A stretch of DNA of 64,000 bases, taken from the NCBI RefSeq assembly GCF_002102155.1, contig NZ_LQOU01000006.1, positions 1 to 64,000 on the forward strand. The letters are read 5' to 3'. Source of the stretch: Mycobacterium europaeum. GTDB taxonomy: Bacteria; Actinomycetota; Actinomycetes; Mycobacteriales; Mycobacteriaceae. A model generated the notes under the pieces. That model made no database searches and was not told the DNA's origin. It saw only the letters and a program-made list of their open reading frames with translations. Shown piece by piece: positions 8,262 to 17,566 of this stretch (within the stretch, counting starts at the first letter, position 1; each line of letters starts with the position of its first letter). Position numbers and translations under genes: made by a program.

Positions 8262-9107
8262 CTACCCGCCGATGGTGACGCGGTCGCCGACGCGGATGAC
8301 GCCCTCGGACGCCACCGCGAGATACGCGCCTGCGCACGGCTGAGCGCCATGGCCGCCGGTGTCCCAACGGTTCTCGGCCGCCGGTAGGCGGAGCGCCTGC
8401 GGAGCCCGTGGCAGTGGGCCGTGTTCGAGCGTCGGCACGACGCATCGTGAGGTCGCGGTCAGGACGCGCAGGCGTACCTCGCCGGCGGCGATTTCCGTTC
8501 CGACCCAGCCGTTTTCGGCGTAGGGCGGATAGTCCGGTGGGGTCGCGATGACGATGTTGGGTCGGTATCGCAGCGCTTCGACACCGATGTGCGCGAGCGT
8601 GGCCGTGGTGATCGCGTGCAACGGGGCCTCATCGGTGAATGCGTCGCCCGGGGTGGCCTGGGCGATCTCCAAAATGCGGCCGCTGACCTCGGCGTCCAAA
8701 CCCAGTTCCAGCAGCTGCTCCGGATCCGGGCGCACCAGCGTGGCGCCTTCCGGGCGCTGGGCGATGAGTCGGACCGGTCTTCCCAACAGGCCCGAGAGCA
8801 GTTCGTCGATGCCAGGATCGTCTACCGCCACGCTGGTCCCGTCGGGCAGACCGATCCTCACCCGTCCGGCTTCTCGGTTGGCGGTGCACTTCAGCAGGCC
8901 CCGCCACAGCCTGGCGTTCTTGGCGCTCGCCACGTGCCCGGTGGCGGTGTCCACCAGCGCGAGTCGCCGGTCCCCCTCGGCGCCGTGCTCGTCGACGAGG
9001 ATGCTCGACACGGTTTCGCCGAGCATCGACTTCACCGGGTAGCGGAGCAGGCTTTCCACCCGCATGTCCACCGTGGCGAGGCCTGAAGACGCCATCGAAT
9101 CCTTCAT
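8262..9107 (-). CDS. MOSC-domain protein (molybdenum-cofactor sulfurase C-terminal type)
   Basis: The 281 residues have the MOSC N-terminal beta-barrel signature VESLLRYPVKSMLGE near the start and a MOSC core with RYRPNIVI in the middle and the conserved cysteine in TATSRCVVPT. Family members bind Moco sulfur or reduce N-hydroxylated compounds (YiiM, mARC-like), acting in the cytoplasm. GAGGG lies 5 nt before the ATG at 9107, which decides it over a GTG four codons upstream. No molybdenum enzyme gene is adjacent. Confidence 0.88.
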   Translation of the reverse strand: MKDSMASSGLATVDMRVESLLRYPVKSMLGETVSSILVDEHGAEGDRRLALVDTATGHVASAKNARLWRGLLKCTANREAGRVRIGLPDGTSVAVDDPGIDELLSGLLGRPVRLIAQRPEGATLVRPDPEQLLELGLDAEVSGRILEIAQATPGDAFTDEAPLHAITTATLAHIGVEALRYRPNIVIATPPDYPPYAENGWVGTEIAAGEVRLRVLTATSRCVVPTLEHGPLPRAPQALRLPAAENRWDTGGHGAQPCAGAYLAVASEGVIRVGDRVTIGG

Positions 9108-9836
9108 CGCCACCCTCACTCGGCGAGACCGCCAGAACCATCCCGCTCAGAGTATGCGGGACGGGCACGGAAACGGGTGGACACCGGGGAGGCGATCAAC
9201 CGTCGGCCACGCGGTCGGCGCTGATCCGATGGCCCAGGCGACGACGCCGGAGTCGTCCCCGCCGCCAGGTGAAACCGAGGCTGGGTATTCTCGCGACGAA
9301 TGCTTGGTCGGTGGCGCCGACCATCGCCATCGCAGTGCTTGCGGCCGGAAAGGCGGCTCGCCCGCTCGCGCAGTAGCCAGCAATCTGACGCTGGCCGCAC
9401 GCCCAGGGACCGGGGAAACAGGTGACTAGTGAAGCGACTTCCTCGCTACCGTCCTTTGGTTTAGCATTGCGACCCTTGGGAATCGACGTCGGATCACCAG
9501 ACGCTGCCCAGGGCTGCATAATGGGCTAGGGAGGGGGTTAGGGCTTTGCGCTGGTGGGCAGCGTATTTGCGCCGATCATCCCAGAACTGCTGGGCCGTCC
9601 GCTGTACCGCGTAAGAGGCGCCGCAGCGCTCTCGGCGGCGATTCTCCGGGCGGCAAACTGGGTCGTTTCAGCAACGGGAAGGGACTGGTTGTCCGGTGCA
9701 TGCAGCAAATGTGCTAAGCCCGTTTCTGGTGCTTCCCGACGCCGGGTGTGAGATCCGAAGTGCCATGCTCACATGCGTCCGCCGGGATGCGTCCACCGCC
9801 CTGGCTTTTCGGCTCAACTTCAGTTAAGGGACCGAC
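9108..9836. other. 729-bp stretch without a convincing gene, upstream of the PPE pair
   Basis: No reading frame here has a ribosome site and mycobacterial-like codon use together. PPE genes are often preceded by a PE gene, but no PE-like sequence (DEVSA… pattern) is seen. Two possible promoters are visible. A SigF-like pair, GGTTT-N15-GGGAAT, spans 9458-9483. A CATAAT -10-like box sits at 9517-9522. Either would give a 5' leader of 300 nt or more before the PPE gene. The final 12 bases carry AAGGGA 7 nt before the PPE ATG. Confidence 0.45.
9458..9483 (+). promoter_or_regulatory. Possible SigF-type promoter
   Basis: GGTTT, 15 bases, then GGGAAT resembles the mycobacterial SigF consensus GGTTT-N15-17-GGGTAT with one mismatch. 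It points towards the PPE genes 354 bp away. It is a pattern match only. Confidence 0.3.
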
Positions 9837-11252
9837 ATGGATTTCGCGATCTTCCCCCCGGAGGTCAACTCCGGCCGGATGTATATCGGCGCCGGATCGG
9901 AATCGATGGTGGCCGCGGCCGAAGCCTGGGAGGCACTGGCGTCTGAGCTCCATACGACGGCCAACGCGTATCAGTCGGTGATATCAGGTCTAACCGCCGG
10001 CCCGTGGCTGGGTCCGTCGTCGGCGTCGATGGCGGCCGCGGCCGCGGCCTACGTCAGTTGGCTCAACAGCGCCGCGGCGGGGGCAGAGGAAGCCGCCATC
10101 CAGTCCAGGGCTGCGGTCGCCGCTTATGAGGAAGCGTTTGCATCGACTGTGCCGCCACAACTGGTCGCAGCCAACCGCAGCCTGCTCGCGCGACTAGTGG
10201 CGGCTGATCTCTTCGGGCAGTACACCTCCGCGATCGCGACCACCGAGGCGCAATACGCCGAAATGTGGGCCCAAGACACCGCGGCGATGTACCGATACGC
10301 GGCTGCATCGGCGGCCGCGACGACGCTGACACCGTTCGCCTCCCCGCGCCAGAACACCGATCCAACAGGGTCGGTCAAGCAAGCGGCCGCGGCCGGCCAA
10401 GCCGCCGGCACCTCGGTCGGCAATGTGCAAAACGACGTTTCGTCGGCCCAGCAAACGTTTTCCGCGGTACCCCGCGCGTTGCAGAGCTTCGCAATCGCGG
10501 CGCCGCTGGATCCTCCAACCACAAGTTCGCTGACGACCTTGAGCAACCTCATCACGATCTTCGTCGACCTGCCGGCCAGCCTGGTGGGCACCTTCGTCGG
10601 CGTCCCGTTGGGTGTCCTCGGCCTCGTGGCGCTGCCCTTCGACATCGGCGGCTACGGCACTGGTCTCCACACCGACGACATCGTCAGTGGCTGGAACGGG
10701 GAGCAGCCTTGGCCGGGCACCGGGCCGGCGCCCGTCAAAGAGTTCCCCGCGCCCCTGCTGAATCTGCCGCCGGGCACGGTGCCGCCGCCCAGGGTCTCCG
10801 CCGGTGTGGGCCAGGCCAACACGGTCGGGACGTTGTCGGTGCCGGCGACGTGGACCATAGCCACGCCGATGGTGCGTCCCGTTTCCTACGCGCTGCCCGC
10901 CTTGCCCGCCGCCACCGCCGGCGCGGTCGAGGAGGCGGGGTCGGGTACGACGTTCGGCCAGATGGCATTGGCGGGTCTGGCCGGGCGAGCCATAGCAGGC
11001 ACCCTGGGCACCGGCGCGGGCAAGGATGGCGGCAAATCGCCCGGGGGCGAACAACTGCGGGCTGCCGCGGGTGAGGCCAACGCCGCGCAAGCCCCGGCGG
11101 CGGACGGTGAAGCGGGAGCGCCGGAGTCCACGCCTCGGACGGTGGTCACCGGAGTCGCGGCCGAGCTACGAGAATTCGCCAAGCTTCGTGACGAGGGAAT
11201 CCTGACCGAGGAAGAGTACACCGAGCAAAAGAACCGGCTGCTCGGTCGCTGA
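9837..11252 (+). CDS. PPE family protein, SVP subgroup, with C-terminal SHOCT-like module
   Basis: At 471 residues it has the PPE domain at 1-175 ([11 protein letters not shown] at the start, WLGPSSASM near 60). It then has the SVP signature GTLSVPATW with Ser334, which defines the PPE-SVP subgroup. The last 36 residues ([19 protein letters not shown] then [15 protein letters not shown]) match the short C-terminal (SHOCT) module of oligomerising bacterial proteins. PPE proteins are exported by type VII secretion, normally as heterodimers with a PE protein; no PE gene is adjacent. AAGGGA precedes the ATG. Tandem paralogue follows 47 bp downstream. Confidence 0.95.
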   Translation: MDFAIFPPEVNSGRMYIGAGSESMVAAAEAWEALASELHTTANAYQSVISGLTAGPWLGPSSASMAAAAAAYVSWLNSAAAGAEEAAIQSRAAVAAYEEAFASTVPPQLVAANRSLLARLVAADLFGQYTSAIATTEAQYAEMWAQDTAAMYRYAAASAAATTLTPFASPRQNTDPTGSVKQAAAAGQAAGTSVGNVQNDVSSAQQTFSAVPRALQSFAIAAPLDPPTTSSLTTLSNLITIFVDLPASLVGTFVGVPLGVLGLVALPFDIGGYGTGLHTDDIVSGWNGEQPWPGTGPAPVKEFPAPLLNLPPGTVPPPRVSAGVGQANTVGTLSVPATWTIATPMVRPVSYALPALPAATAGAVEEAGSGTTFGQMALAGLAGRAIAGTLGTGAGKDGGKSPGGEQLRAAAGEANAAQAPAADGEAGAPESTPRTVVTGVAAELREFAKLRDEGILTEEEYTEQKNRLLGR

Positions 11253-11299
11253 ACCGCGGTCTGGCGAATTCGCGATTGTCCGAAGGGGAATGTGCCGCA

Positions 11300-12685
11300 A
11301 TGGATTTCGGGATGTATCCGCCGGAGATCAACTCCGGTCGGATGTATGCTGGTCCGGGCGCGGCGCCATTGTCGGTGGCGGCTCAGGCATGGGCGCAGCT
11401 GGCCGACGCGCTGTACACGACGGCCAGCGCGTACGAGTCGGTGGTAACGGGGCTGACCAACGGAGCATGGTTGGGCCCCGCGTCGGTGTCGATGACGGCC
11501 GCGGCCACGCCCTATGTCGAATGGCTGAGCAGCACCGCGGCGCGGGTGGAGGAGACTGCTGCCCAAGCCACAGCCGCGGTCGCCGCGTACGAGGCGGCGT
11601 TCGCGGCCACCGTACCACCCCCGGTCATCGCGGCAAATCGCAGCCTGTTGGCGGCGTTGGCGGCGACCAACTTCTTCGGGCAGAACACTCCGGCGATCGC
11701 GGCCACCGAGGCGCAGTACGCCGAGATGTGGGCACAGGATGCCACGGCGATGTACACCTACGCCGGTTCGTCGGCAGCCGCGACTGTGCTGACACCGTTG
11801 ACCTCACCGCGGCGCAACACCACCCTCGGTGGGCAGGCCGGTCAGGCAACCGCGGTCAGCCAGGCGGCCGGCGCGCCCGCCGGCGATGCCCAAGGGATCG
11901 CGTCCGGTGTCGCGCAGGTGTCTTCGGTGGCGCCTCAGGCGTTGCCCAGCCTCCCGATCGCGGCACCGGCGGCCACGACGCCGATCCCGCTGAATACGTT
12001 GAGTGACCTGCTCACAGTTTTTGTCACCGGCCCGTCCAGCCTGGTCACCCTCGGTGTCCTGACCCCGCTGGATATCTTGTCCGGGCCGATTGACCTTCCC
12101 TTCGCCCTCGCCGGCACCCTCGTGGGTTTCCACACCGATGACATCGTCAGCGGGTGGAACGGGGAAGAGGTTTGGCCGGGAACCGGGCCGGCGCCCGTTC
12201 GGGATTTCCCGGCGACTCTGACGAACCTCACCCCGGGCGCCGTGCCGACGGTGACGGGCGGGCTGGCCCAGGCGAAGGCGGTCGGGGCATTGTCTGTGCC
12301 GCAGGCATGGACCACCTCCGCGCCGGAGGTGCGCCCCGTCGCGCTGGCGTCGCCGATGACCGGATTCGACTCTGCCGCGGCGGCGCCCATGGAAGTCGGC
12401 TCGAGCGCCGCATTCGGCGACGTGGGATCAGCGGCCATGACCGGGCGCGCCATGGCCGGGCCGCCGAGCGGCCGCGGGGGTAGCAGCAGGGTGGCCGGTC
12501 AGCGCGTGGTTGCTCGCTTCGGCAGCGCGGCGCCCGACCGTGAGGCGGAACATGCGCACGTCACGCCGCGGATTGTGGTCACCGGAGTCGCGGCCAAGAT
12601 TCGCGAGATAACCAAGCTCCGCGATGCGGGACGGCTGACCGTCGAGGAATACGAGAAGCTGAGGAAGCAGCTGCTCGGGCACTAA
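11300..12685 (+). CDS. PPE family protein, SVP subgroup, tandem paralogue with SHOCT-like end
   Basis: The 461 residues follow the same plan as the upstream gene: [28 protein letters not shown] signature GALSVPQAW with Ser332, and a SHOCT-like end ([18 protein letters not shown] then [17 protein letters not shown]). Long stretches are nearly identical to the neighbour, for example [12 protein letters not shown] and [12 protein letters not shown], so the pair arose by tandem duplication. The ATG at 11300 is chosen because GAAGGGGAA lies 9 nt upstream and the PPE domain begins MDF; the earlier in-frame start would add eight unrelated residues. The middle and Gly/Ala-rich linker differ most between the copies. 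Confidence 0.95.
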   Translation: MDFGMYPPEINSGRMYAGPGAAPLSVAAQAWAQLADALYTTASAYESVVTGLTNGAWLGPASVSMTAAATPYVEWLSSTAARVEETAAQATAAVAAYEAAFAATVPPPVIAANRSLLAALAATNFFGQNTPAIAATEAQYAEMWAQDATAMYTYAGSSAAATVLTPLTSPRRNTTLGGQAGQATAVSQAAGAPAGDAQGIASGVAQVSSVAPQALPSLPIAAPAATTPIPLNTLSDLLTVFVTGPSSLVTLGVLTPLDILSGPIDLPFALAGTLVGFHTDDIVSGWNGEEVWPGTGPAPVRDFPATLTNLTPGAVPTVTGGLAQAKAVGALSVPQAWTTSAPEVRPVALASPMTGFDSAAAAPMEVGSSAAFGDVGSAAMTGRAMAGPPSGRGGSSRVAGQRVVARFGSAAPDREAEHAHVTPRIVVTGVAAKIREITKLRDAGRLTVEEYEKLRKQLLGH

Positions 12686-12763
12686 CGCAGTGGCCCGTGG
12701 GCCGGCTCGCAGCAGCCCAGGGACCTGTAGCATGACCGCGACTGATGACTAGTGAGGTCGTTG

Positions 12764-13936
12764 ATGAAGATTGTGCTGGCAAGCTACGGGAGCCGGGGCG
12801 ACGTCGAGCCCTGTGCCGCCGTCGGTCGGGAGCTGCTCCGCCGGGGCCACGACGTGCGCCTGGCGGTTCCGCCCGACAGTCTCCGGTTCGTCGAGGCGGC
12901 GGGTGTCGCCGCGGTCGCTTACGGGCCGGACACCCGGCAACAGATCACCGAAGCGACAAATTTCGTTCAACGTGTTCAGGATCCGATCAGCGCGCTACCC
13001 GAACTCCTGGAGCGCGTCGGCAAGGTGTGGGCAGAGAAGAGCACGACGCTGGCGTCTTTGGCGGAGGATGCCGACTTGCTGGTGGCCGGCATCAACGAGC
13101 AGCGGCTGGCAGCCCACGTCGCGGAGCGTTACGGCCTGCCGTTCGCCGCGCTGCACTTCTTCCCCGCAGGGGCGCTGGAACTCGGGGGGCTTCAGGAGCA
13201 CGTGACGAAGGTGGCCGAAAGCGCGCAGCGCGAGGCGCTGGGTTTGTCCGCAGCTGCCGGATCGTCGACCAGGGACGTGCTGGAAATCCAGGCCTACGAG
13301 GAGCTCTGCGTCCCCGGGTTGGCGAACGAATGGGCGAAGTCCGGTCGCCGGCGGCCGTTCGTGGGAGCGCTGACCTTGGACATGCCGACCGAGATCGACG
13401 ACGAGGTGTTGTCGTGGATCGCCGAGGGGGCGCCGCCTGTCTACTTCGGCTTCGGCAGCACGCCGGTGACATCGCCCGAGGAGACGGTCGCGGTGATCAG
13501 CGGGGCGTGCGAGCAGTTGGGCCAACGAGCGCTGATTTGCAGCGGCTCAAACGATTTCAGCCACCTCACCCAGGCCGCCCACACCAAAATTGTGGATGCG
13601 GTCAACCACGCGGCCGTCTTCCCCGCATGCCGCGCGGTCGTGCACCACGGGGGCGCCGGTACCACCGCCGCGAGTATGCGGGCCGGAGTGCCCATGTTGG
13701 TGCTCTGGCTCTGGCTCGATCAGCCGATCTGGGCATCCGCCGTCAGCCAGTTGCAGGTGGGCATCGCCAGGCCTTTTTCTGAGTCAACCTACGATTCCCT
13801 CGTCGCGGATCTGCGGTCCCTGTTCGCTGGGGACTATGCGACGCGGGCCCGCGAGTTTGCCGCCGCGATGAGCAAGCCGTCCGAAAGCGTCGCCAAAGCC
13901 GCCGACCTCTTGGAAGACGCCGCCCGCGTGGGCTGA
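12764..13936 (+). CDS. GT1-family UDP-glycosyltransferase (Rv1524/Rv1526c and Gtf-like)
   Basis: The 390 residues have a GT-B fold: N-terminal nucleotide-free half beginning KIVLASYGSRGDVEPCAA, and a donor-site signature HHGGAGTTAASMRAGVP from residue 294. This is the MGT/GtfA-B type used in mycobacteria for glycosylating lipids such as glycopeptidolipids, and in other actinomycetes for macrolides. The acceptor cannot be read from sequence. GAGGT lies 6 nt before the ATG at 12764; a GTG four codons earlier lacks a site. A methyltransferase gene follows 51 bp downstream and may modify the same product. Confidence 0.88.
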   Translation: MKIVLASYGSRGDVEPCAAVGRELLRRGHDVRLAVPPDSLRFVEAAGVAAVAYGPDTRQQITEATNFVQRVQDPISALPELLERVGKVWAEKSTTLASLAEDADLLVAGINEQRLAAHVAERYGLPFAALHFFPAGALELGGLQEHVTKVAESAQREALGLSAAAGSSTRDVLEIQAYEELCVPGLANEWAKSGRRRPFVGALTLDMPTEIDDEVLSWIAEGAPPVYFGFGSTPVTSPEETVAVISGACEQLGQRALICSGSNDFSHLTQAAHTKIVDAVNHAAVFPACRAVVHHGGAGTTAASMRAGVPMLVLWLWLDQPIWASAVSQLQVGIARPFSESTYDSLVADLRSLFAGDYATRAREFAAAMSKPSESVAKAADLLEDAARVG

Positions 13937-13987
13937 TCGGTGCGACGTTCAGTGGTGCAATGCGGCCGGGTCGTGTAGAAGGTTCTG

Positions 13988-15031
13988 GTGCAGGATCCGC
14001 CTTCTGAGCCGTTCGATCCGGCGATGCTCCACGAAGCGGTGGTCAGGCGGTTGTATCGCCGGTCGATGGCCGAGGGGCAGATCAGGGTCCCGGCAGTGCC
14101 CGCCTTGATCGACGAGTACGTCCAGTTGTGCGGCAACCTATGCGCCACGCTCGGGGTTTGGTACACGCCCGAACAGTCGTCTCAGTTCAGGGCCGCCCTG
14201 CAAGCAGAGCTCGCGAAGGGCTTCAAGGCCTCGCCCCGGTCGGACCTCGTCATTTCGTTCAACTCCCCCTTCGGAACCGGCGTGAATTTCCGAGTCAAGG
14301 CCGAATGGCGGACCCTCGACGCCGATTACGACGAATGGGTGGCCGTCCGTCCGCCGCCGCTGTTTGGCACCGAGCCCGACGCCCGCGTGTTGGCGCTGGC
14401 CGCCGAGGCGCCTGATCCGATGACCTACCGCGTGCTGGACGTCGGCGCGGGCACCGGGCGCAACGCTTTGGCCCTCGCCCGACTCGGCCACCCGGTGGAT
14501 GCGGTCGAGATGGCGTCGAAGCTGGCCGATGTCATGCGTTCGGAGGCGGATCGCGAATCGCTGGCCGTGCAAGTGATTCAGAGCGACGTCTTCACCGCCA
14601 TGGAAAGCGTCCACGAGGAATATCAGCTGATGGTGCTCTCCGAGGTGGTGCCCGACTTCCGGACGACCCACGAATTGCGGGGCATGTTCGAACTCGCCGC
14701 CGACTGCCTCGCTCCTGGCGGACGTCTGGTGTTCAACGCCTTCTTGCCCCGCGACGGATACGTCCCGGACGACGCTGCGATTGAGCTCGGGCAGCAGTGC
14801 AACACCATGATCTACACCCACGACCAGATGGCGAGCGCCGCGGTCGGCCTGCCCTTCGAGCTGATCGCCGACGACTCCGCCTACGAATACGAGAAAGCCC
14901 ACCTTCCCGAGGGCGCCTGGCCGCCCACGGGTTGGTTCGAGGGATGGGCCCTCGGGCTCGATGTGTTCGACGTCGAGCGCGAGCACTCGCCGATCGAATT
15001 GCGCTGGCTCGTCTACCAAAAGGCGGGCTGA
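13988..15031 (+). CDS. Class I SAM-dependent methyltransferase
   Basis: The 347 residues have an all-helical N-terminal region of about 120 residues. The Rossmann-type SAM domain follows, with motif I LDVGAGTGRN (DVGAGTG at 151-157), an acidic ribose-binding position in VDAVEMAS, and a post-motif LSEVVPDF. The long N-terminal extension is not typical of small-molecule methyltransferases and may bind a partner or acceptor. The GTG start has AGAAGG 5 nt upstream. It follows the GT1 gene closely, suggesting an operon that glycosylates and then methylates one substrate; this is inference from position. Confidence 0.8.
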   Translation: MQDPPSEPFDPAMLHEAVVRRLYRRSMAEGQIRVPAVPALIDEYVQLCGNLCATLGVWYTPEQSSQFRAALQAELAKGFKASPRSDLVISFNSPFGTGVNFRVKAEWRTLDADYDEWVAVRPPPLFGTEPDARVLALAAEAPDPMTYRVLDVGAGTGRNALALARLGHPVDAVEMASKLADVMRSEADRESLAVQVIQSDVFTAMESVHEEYQLMVLSEVVPDFRTTHELRGMFELAADCLAPGGRLVFNAFLPRDGYVPDDAAIELGQQCNTMIYTHDQMASAAVGLPFELIADDSAYEYEKAHLPEGAWPPTGWFEGWALGLDVFDVEREHSPIELRWLVYQKAG

Positions 15032-15047
15032 GCCCCCCTCTTGGCGC

Positions 15048-16553
15048 TCAGGCGGTCAGGTCGCGGGTCGCCGGCCCCTCCAGTAGGGTGCCGTCCGGCG
15101 CGAACCGCGACCCGTGCAGTGGGCATTCCCACGCCTGATCGGCGTCGTTCCAGTTCACGATTCCACCGAGGTGAGGGCACACCGGGGAAACGACATGCTC
15201 GGTGCCGTCGACGCGGCAGCGCGCCTCCAGATGCCACGGCGGCCCGCCGACCACGCCGCCCTCGTCCGCGCGGGGGCTTCGACGGCCGGCGCGCAGCAGC
15301 GGGGTGATCCAGCCCTTGGCCAGATCGAAGCCCACCTCGAGGTTGGCCTGCAAGGCCGTCGGCAGGCCCGACAGCTCGTGGGGGCTCCAGCTGGCGAACG
15401 CCCGGGCCCAGTCCATTCGGCCCCCGAGGATCCGGCTGGACAGGGCCAAGGCCGCTGCGGCGCCGTTCGTCATTCCCCATTTGTTGAATCCCGTTGCCAC
15501 GAAGATGGTTTGGGTGTTGGGCAGGATGGGCCCGACATAGGGCAACTGATCGATGGGCGTGTAATCCTGCGCCGACCAGAAATGCGTCTGCTCGGCACCC
15601 GGATAGTGCGCGCGGGCCCACGACGCCAGCTCCTCGAGCGCCTTCGAAGGGCTCTTCTTGCGACCCACCGTGTGGCCGGCCCCGCCCACAATCAGCCGCT
15701 CCCCGTCCGCGGTGGGCGCGTAACGCACCGAACGCGTCGGCGAATCGGTGGAGATCATCATCGGCCGGGTGATGTCGCCCGGCACCTTGAACGCCAAGCA
15801 GTACGAGCGGCTGGGCTTCACGCGCGCGAAGTATCCACCGCGATCCAGGATCGGGATGCCGGTCGCGAGAACGAGCTGGCCGGCTTCGAGCGCCACGTCG
15901 CGCCGGGCCGCGTCGTTGGCGTGCACCGTCACCCGGTCCCCACGGGTGGACACCCGCCGGACCCGCGTGTGCTCGACCAGCCGTCCACCGCGGCCGAGCA
16001 ACTCCGTGGCCAGCGCGTCCAGGAACGGCATGGGATCGAACTGCGCCTGCTCGGGCAGCCGCACACCACCGTGATACGGGAACGGGACCCCGGCGTCGTC
16101 GTCCCAGACCGCCGGCAGCCCGACCGCCTGGCACGCTTTCAGCTCCAGGCGGGCGGAAAGCACTCCCTTGGCCGACTGGGCGTAGCTGTAGGCGTCCTCG
16201 CGCTGCACCGCGATGTCATGCGACCGGCAGTAGTCGACCACCCAGTCCTGGCCTTCGCGGTTGCCCTCCACATACGCGCGGGCCAGTTCCCTGCCATGCC
16301 TGGGCAGGATCTTCGACAGATGGGTGCCCTGCAGCAGGCTGATCTTCGCGGTGGTGTTTCCCGTCGCGCAGGCCCCCACCGTGCGCGCTTCGAGCACCAG
16401 CACATCCTTGCCCGCGCGGGCCAGCAGCACCGCGGTCATCAGCCCGGTGATGCCGGCGCCGACGACGATGACATCCGCGGAACAGGGGCCCTTGTCAAGG
16501 TCGCTTGCGGCCCAAGGCTGTTCGGCTCGATTGTCCAACCATAAAGACGTCAC
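15048..16553 (-). CDS. FAD-dependent oxidoreductase fused to a Rieske [2Fe-2S] domain (YhfW-type)
   Basis: The 501 residues begin with a DAO-type FAD motif (ADVIVVGAGITGLMTAVLLA, about residues 20-39). The middle has the glycine-oxidase/DadA-like fold, and the C-terminus is a Rieske domain with CPHLGG and CPLHG, the Cys-x-His and Cys-x2-His ligands. YhfW-type fusions pass electrons from an oxidised substrate to the iron-sulfur centre; the physiological substrate is unknown. No in-frame ATG occurs before the FAD motif; the GTG at 16553 gives about 20 residues before the fold. GAGGG lies 13 nt upstream, which is far. Converges with the methyltransferase, 16 bp apart. Confidence 0.88.
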   Translation of the reverse strand: MTSLWLDNRAEQPWAASDLDKGPCSADVIVVGAGITGLMTAVLLARAGKDVLVLEARTVGACATGNTTAKISLLQGTHLSKILPRHGRELARAYVEGNREGQDWVVDYCRSHDIAVQREDAYSYAQSAKGVLSARLELKACQAVGLPAVWDDDAGVPFPYHGGVRLPEQAQFDPMPFLDALATELLGRGGRLVEHTRVRRVSTRGDRVTVHANDAARRDVALEAGQLVLATGIPILDRGGYFARVKPSRSYCLAFKVPGDITRPMMISTDSPTRSVRYAPTADGERLIVGGAGHTVGRKKSPSKALEELASWARAHYPGAEQTHFWSAQDYTPIDQLPYVGPILPNTQTIFVATGFNKWGMTNGAAAALALSSRILGGRMDWARAFASWSPHELSGLPTALQANLEVGFDLAKGWITPLLRAGRRSPRADEGGVVGGPPWHLEARCRVDGTEHVVSPVCPHLGGIVNWNDADQAWECPLHGSRFAPDGTLLEGPATRDLTA

Positions 16554-16612
16554 GGGTGGGCTAATACCCTCACGGGGGCCGGGGAAACACCGCCGCGGGC
16601 CGGTCGCCGCCG

Positions 16613-17434
16613 TCACGCCCGCTTCAGCTGTGCTTTCGCCTCTTTCACCGATTCCGCCGCGGCACGGCTGGCGTCCTTGGCCCGCTCGTAGCTCTCTTCG
16701 GCGCGTTCGAGGTCGCACTCGGCCGTTCGCAGCGCCGCAACGGCCCGATCGCGTCGCTGCCGGGACGTGTCCCGCTCGGCCCGACGCTGCGACAGCCTGG
16801 CGTCGGCGTCGGCCTTTTCGCGCTCGGCGGCGGTCACGGCTGCCGTCAGCTCGTCGAGCCGCCGCTGCTTGGCCGCGTCGCGCGCGGGTCGCTTGGCAGG
16901 TCGCGGCCGCGCAGGCGTCGGTCGCTCCGTCACCTGCCCCGCTGCCGCGGTCGTCCTCACCGGCGCCGCCGCGCCGAAATCGCCGAAACCCGACCACTGC
17001 TCGGGGCGGGCCAGCCGGCCGAGCCGCTCCCTCACCTCGGGTTCGGCGATGGCCGCTTGCAGTGTGCTGGTGATGTCGTCGCGCACGGCGGAGGACGGGT
17101 TGCTGACGTCGGCCGCTTGCAGTGCCGCCCGCGTGAGTTCGTCGATGAGCTGGTGCTGCTTCGCGGACAAGTCGCGGATACGTGCGCCGTCCATCGCGGC
17201 GTGCGCGGCGCGCAGCTGATCGCCCAGGTCCGCCAGGCGTTGTGCGGAGTCGGTGTGCCGCAGGGCGAGTCGGTTGACGACCCACGCCGCCGTGGTCGGT
17301 TTGTTGGCCGCGGCGATCCGCTTTGCGGCGGCGTCGTCCAGGCGTCGCTTGGCCGCGGTCGTCAATCTGGTGCGCTCGGCGATGAAGTCCTTCGGCGCCG
17401 CCCAATAGAGACTGTCGAGTTCGTCGTCGGCCAT
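16613..17434 (-). CDS. Conserved-looking coiled-coil protein, function unknown
   Basis: The 273 residues (MADDELDSLYWAAPKDFIAE…) comprise a helical N-terminal region of about 140 residues (FIAERTRLTTAAKRRLDDAA; NKPTTAAWVVNRLALRH). A Pro/Ala/Arg-rich linker near 160-190 follows, and then an 80-residue charged coiled coil (ERAEESYERAKDASRAAAES). The opening segment is a pattern I associate with actinobacterial proteins of unknown function; no catalytic motif is visible. It is divergent from the L,D-transpeptidase gene, 132 bp apart. Confidence 0.75.
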   Translation of the reverse strand: MADDELDSLYWAAPKDFIAERTRLTTAAKRRLDDAAAKRIAAANKPTTAAWVVNRLALRHTDSAQRLADLGDQLRAAHAAMDGARIRDLSAKQHQLIDELTRAALQAADVSNPSSAVRDDITSTLQAAIAEPEVRERLGRLARPEQWSGFGDFGAAAPVRTTAAAGQVTERPTPARPRPAKRPARDAAKQRRLDELTAAVTAAEREKADADARLSQRRAERDTSRQRRDRAVAALRTAECDLERAEESYERAKDASRAAAESVKEAKAQLKRA

Positions 17435-17566
17435 GACGCCATGATCCCCGCGCCCGCGGGCGCCGGTTTAAAAATCGGACGACCGTGGCACCTGATGGAC
17501 AACATCGTCCCGCTGGGTAGTGGCTTGGTCCCGGCAACCAACAGAACGCAAGGATCCGACAGCTCA

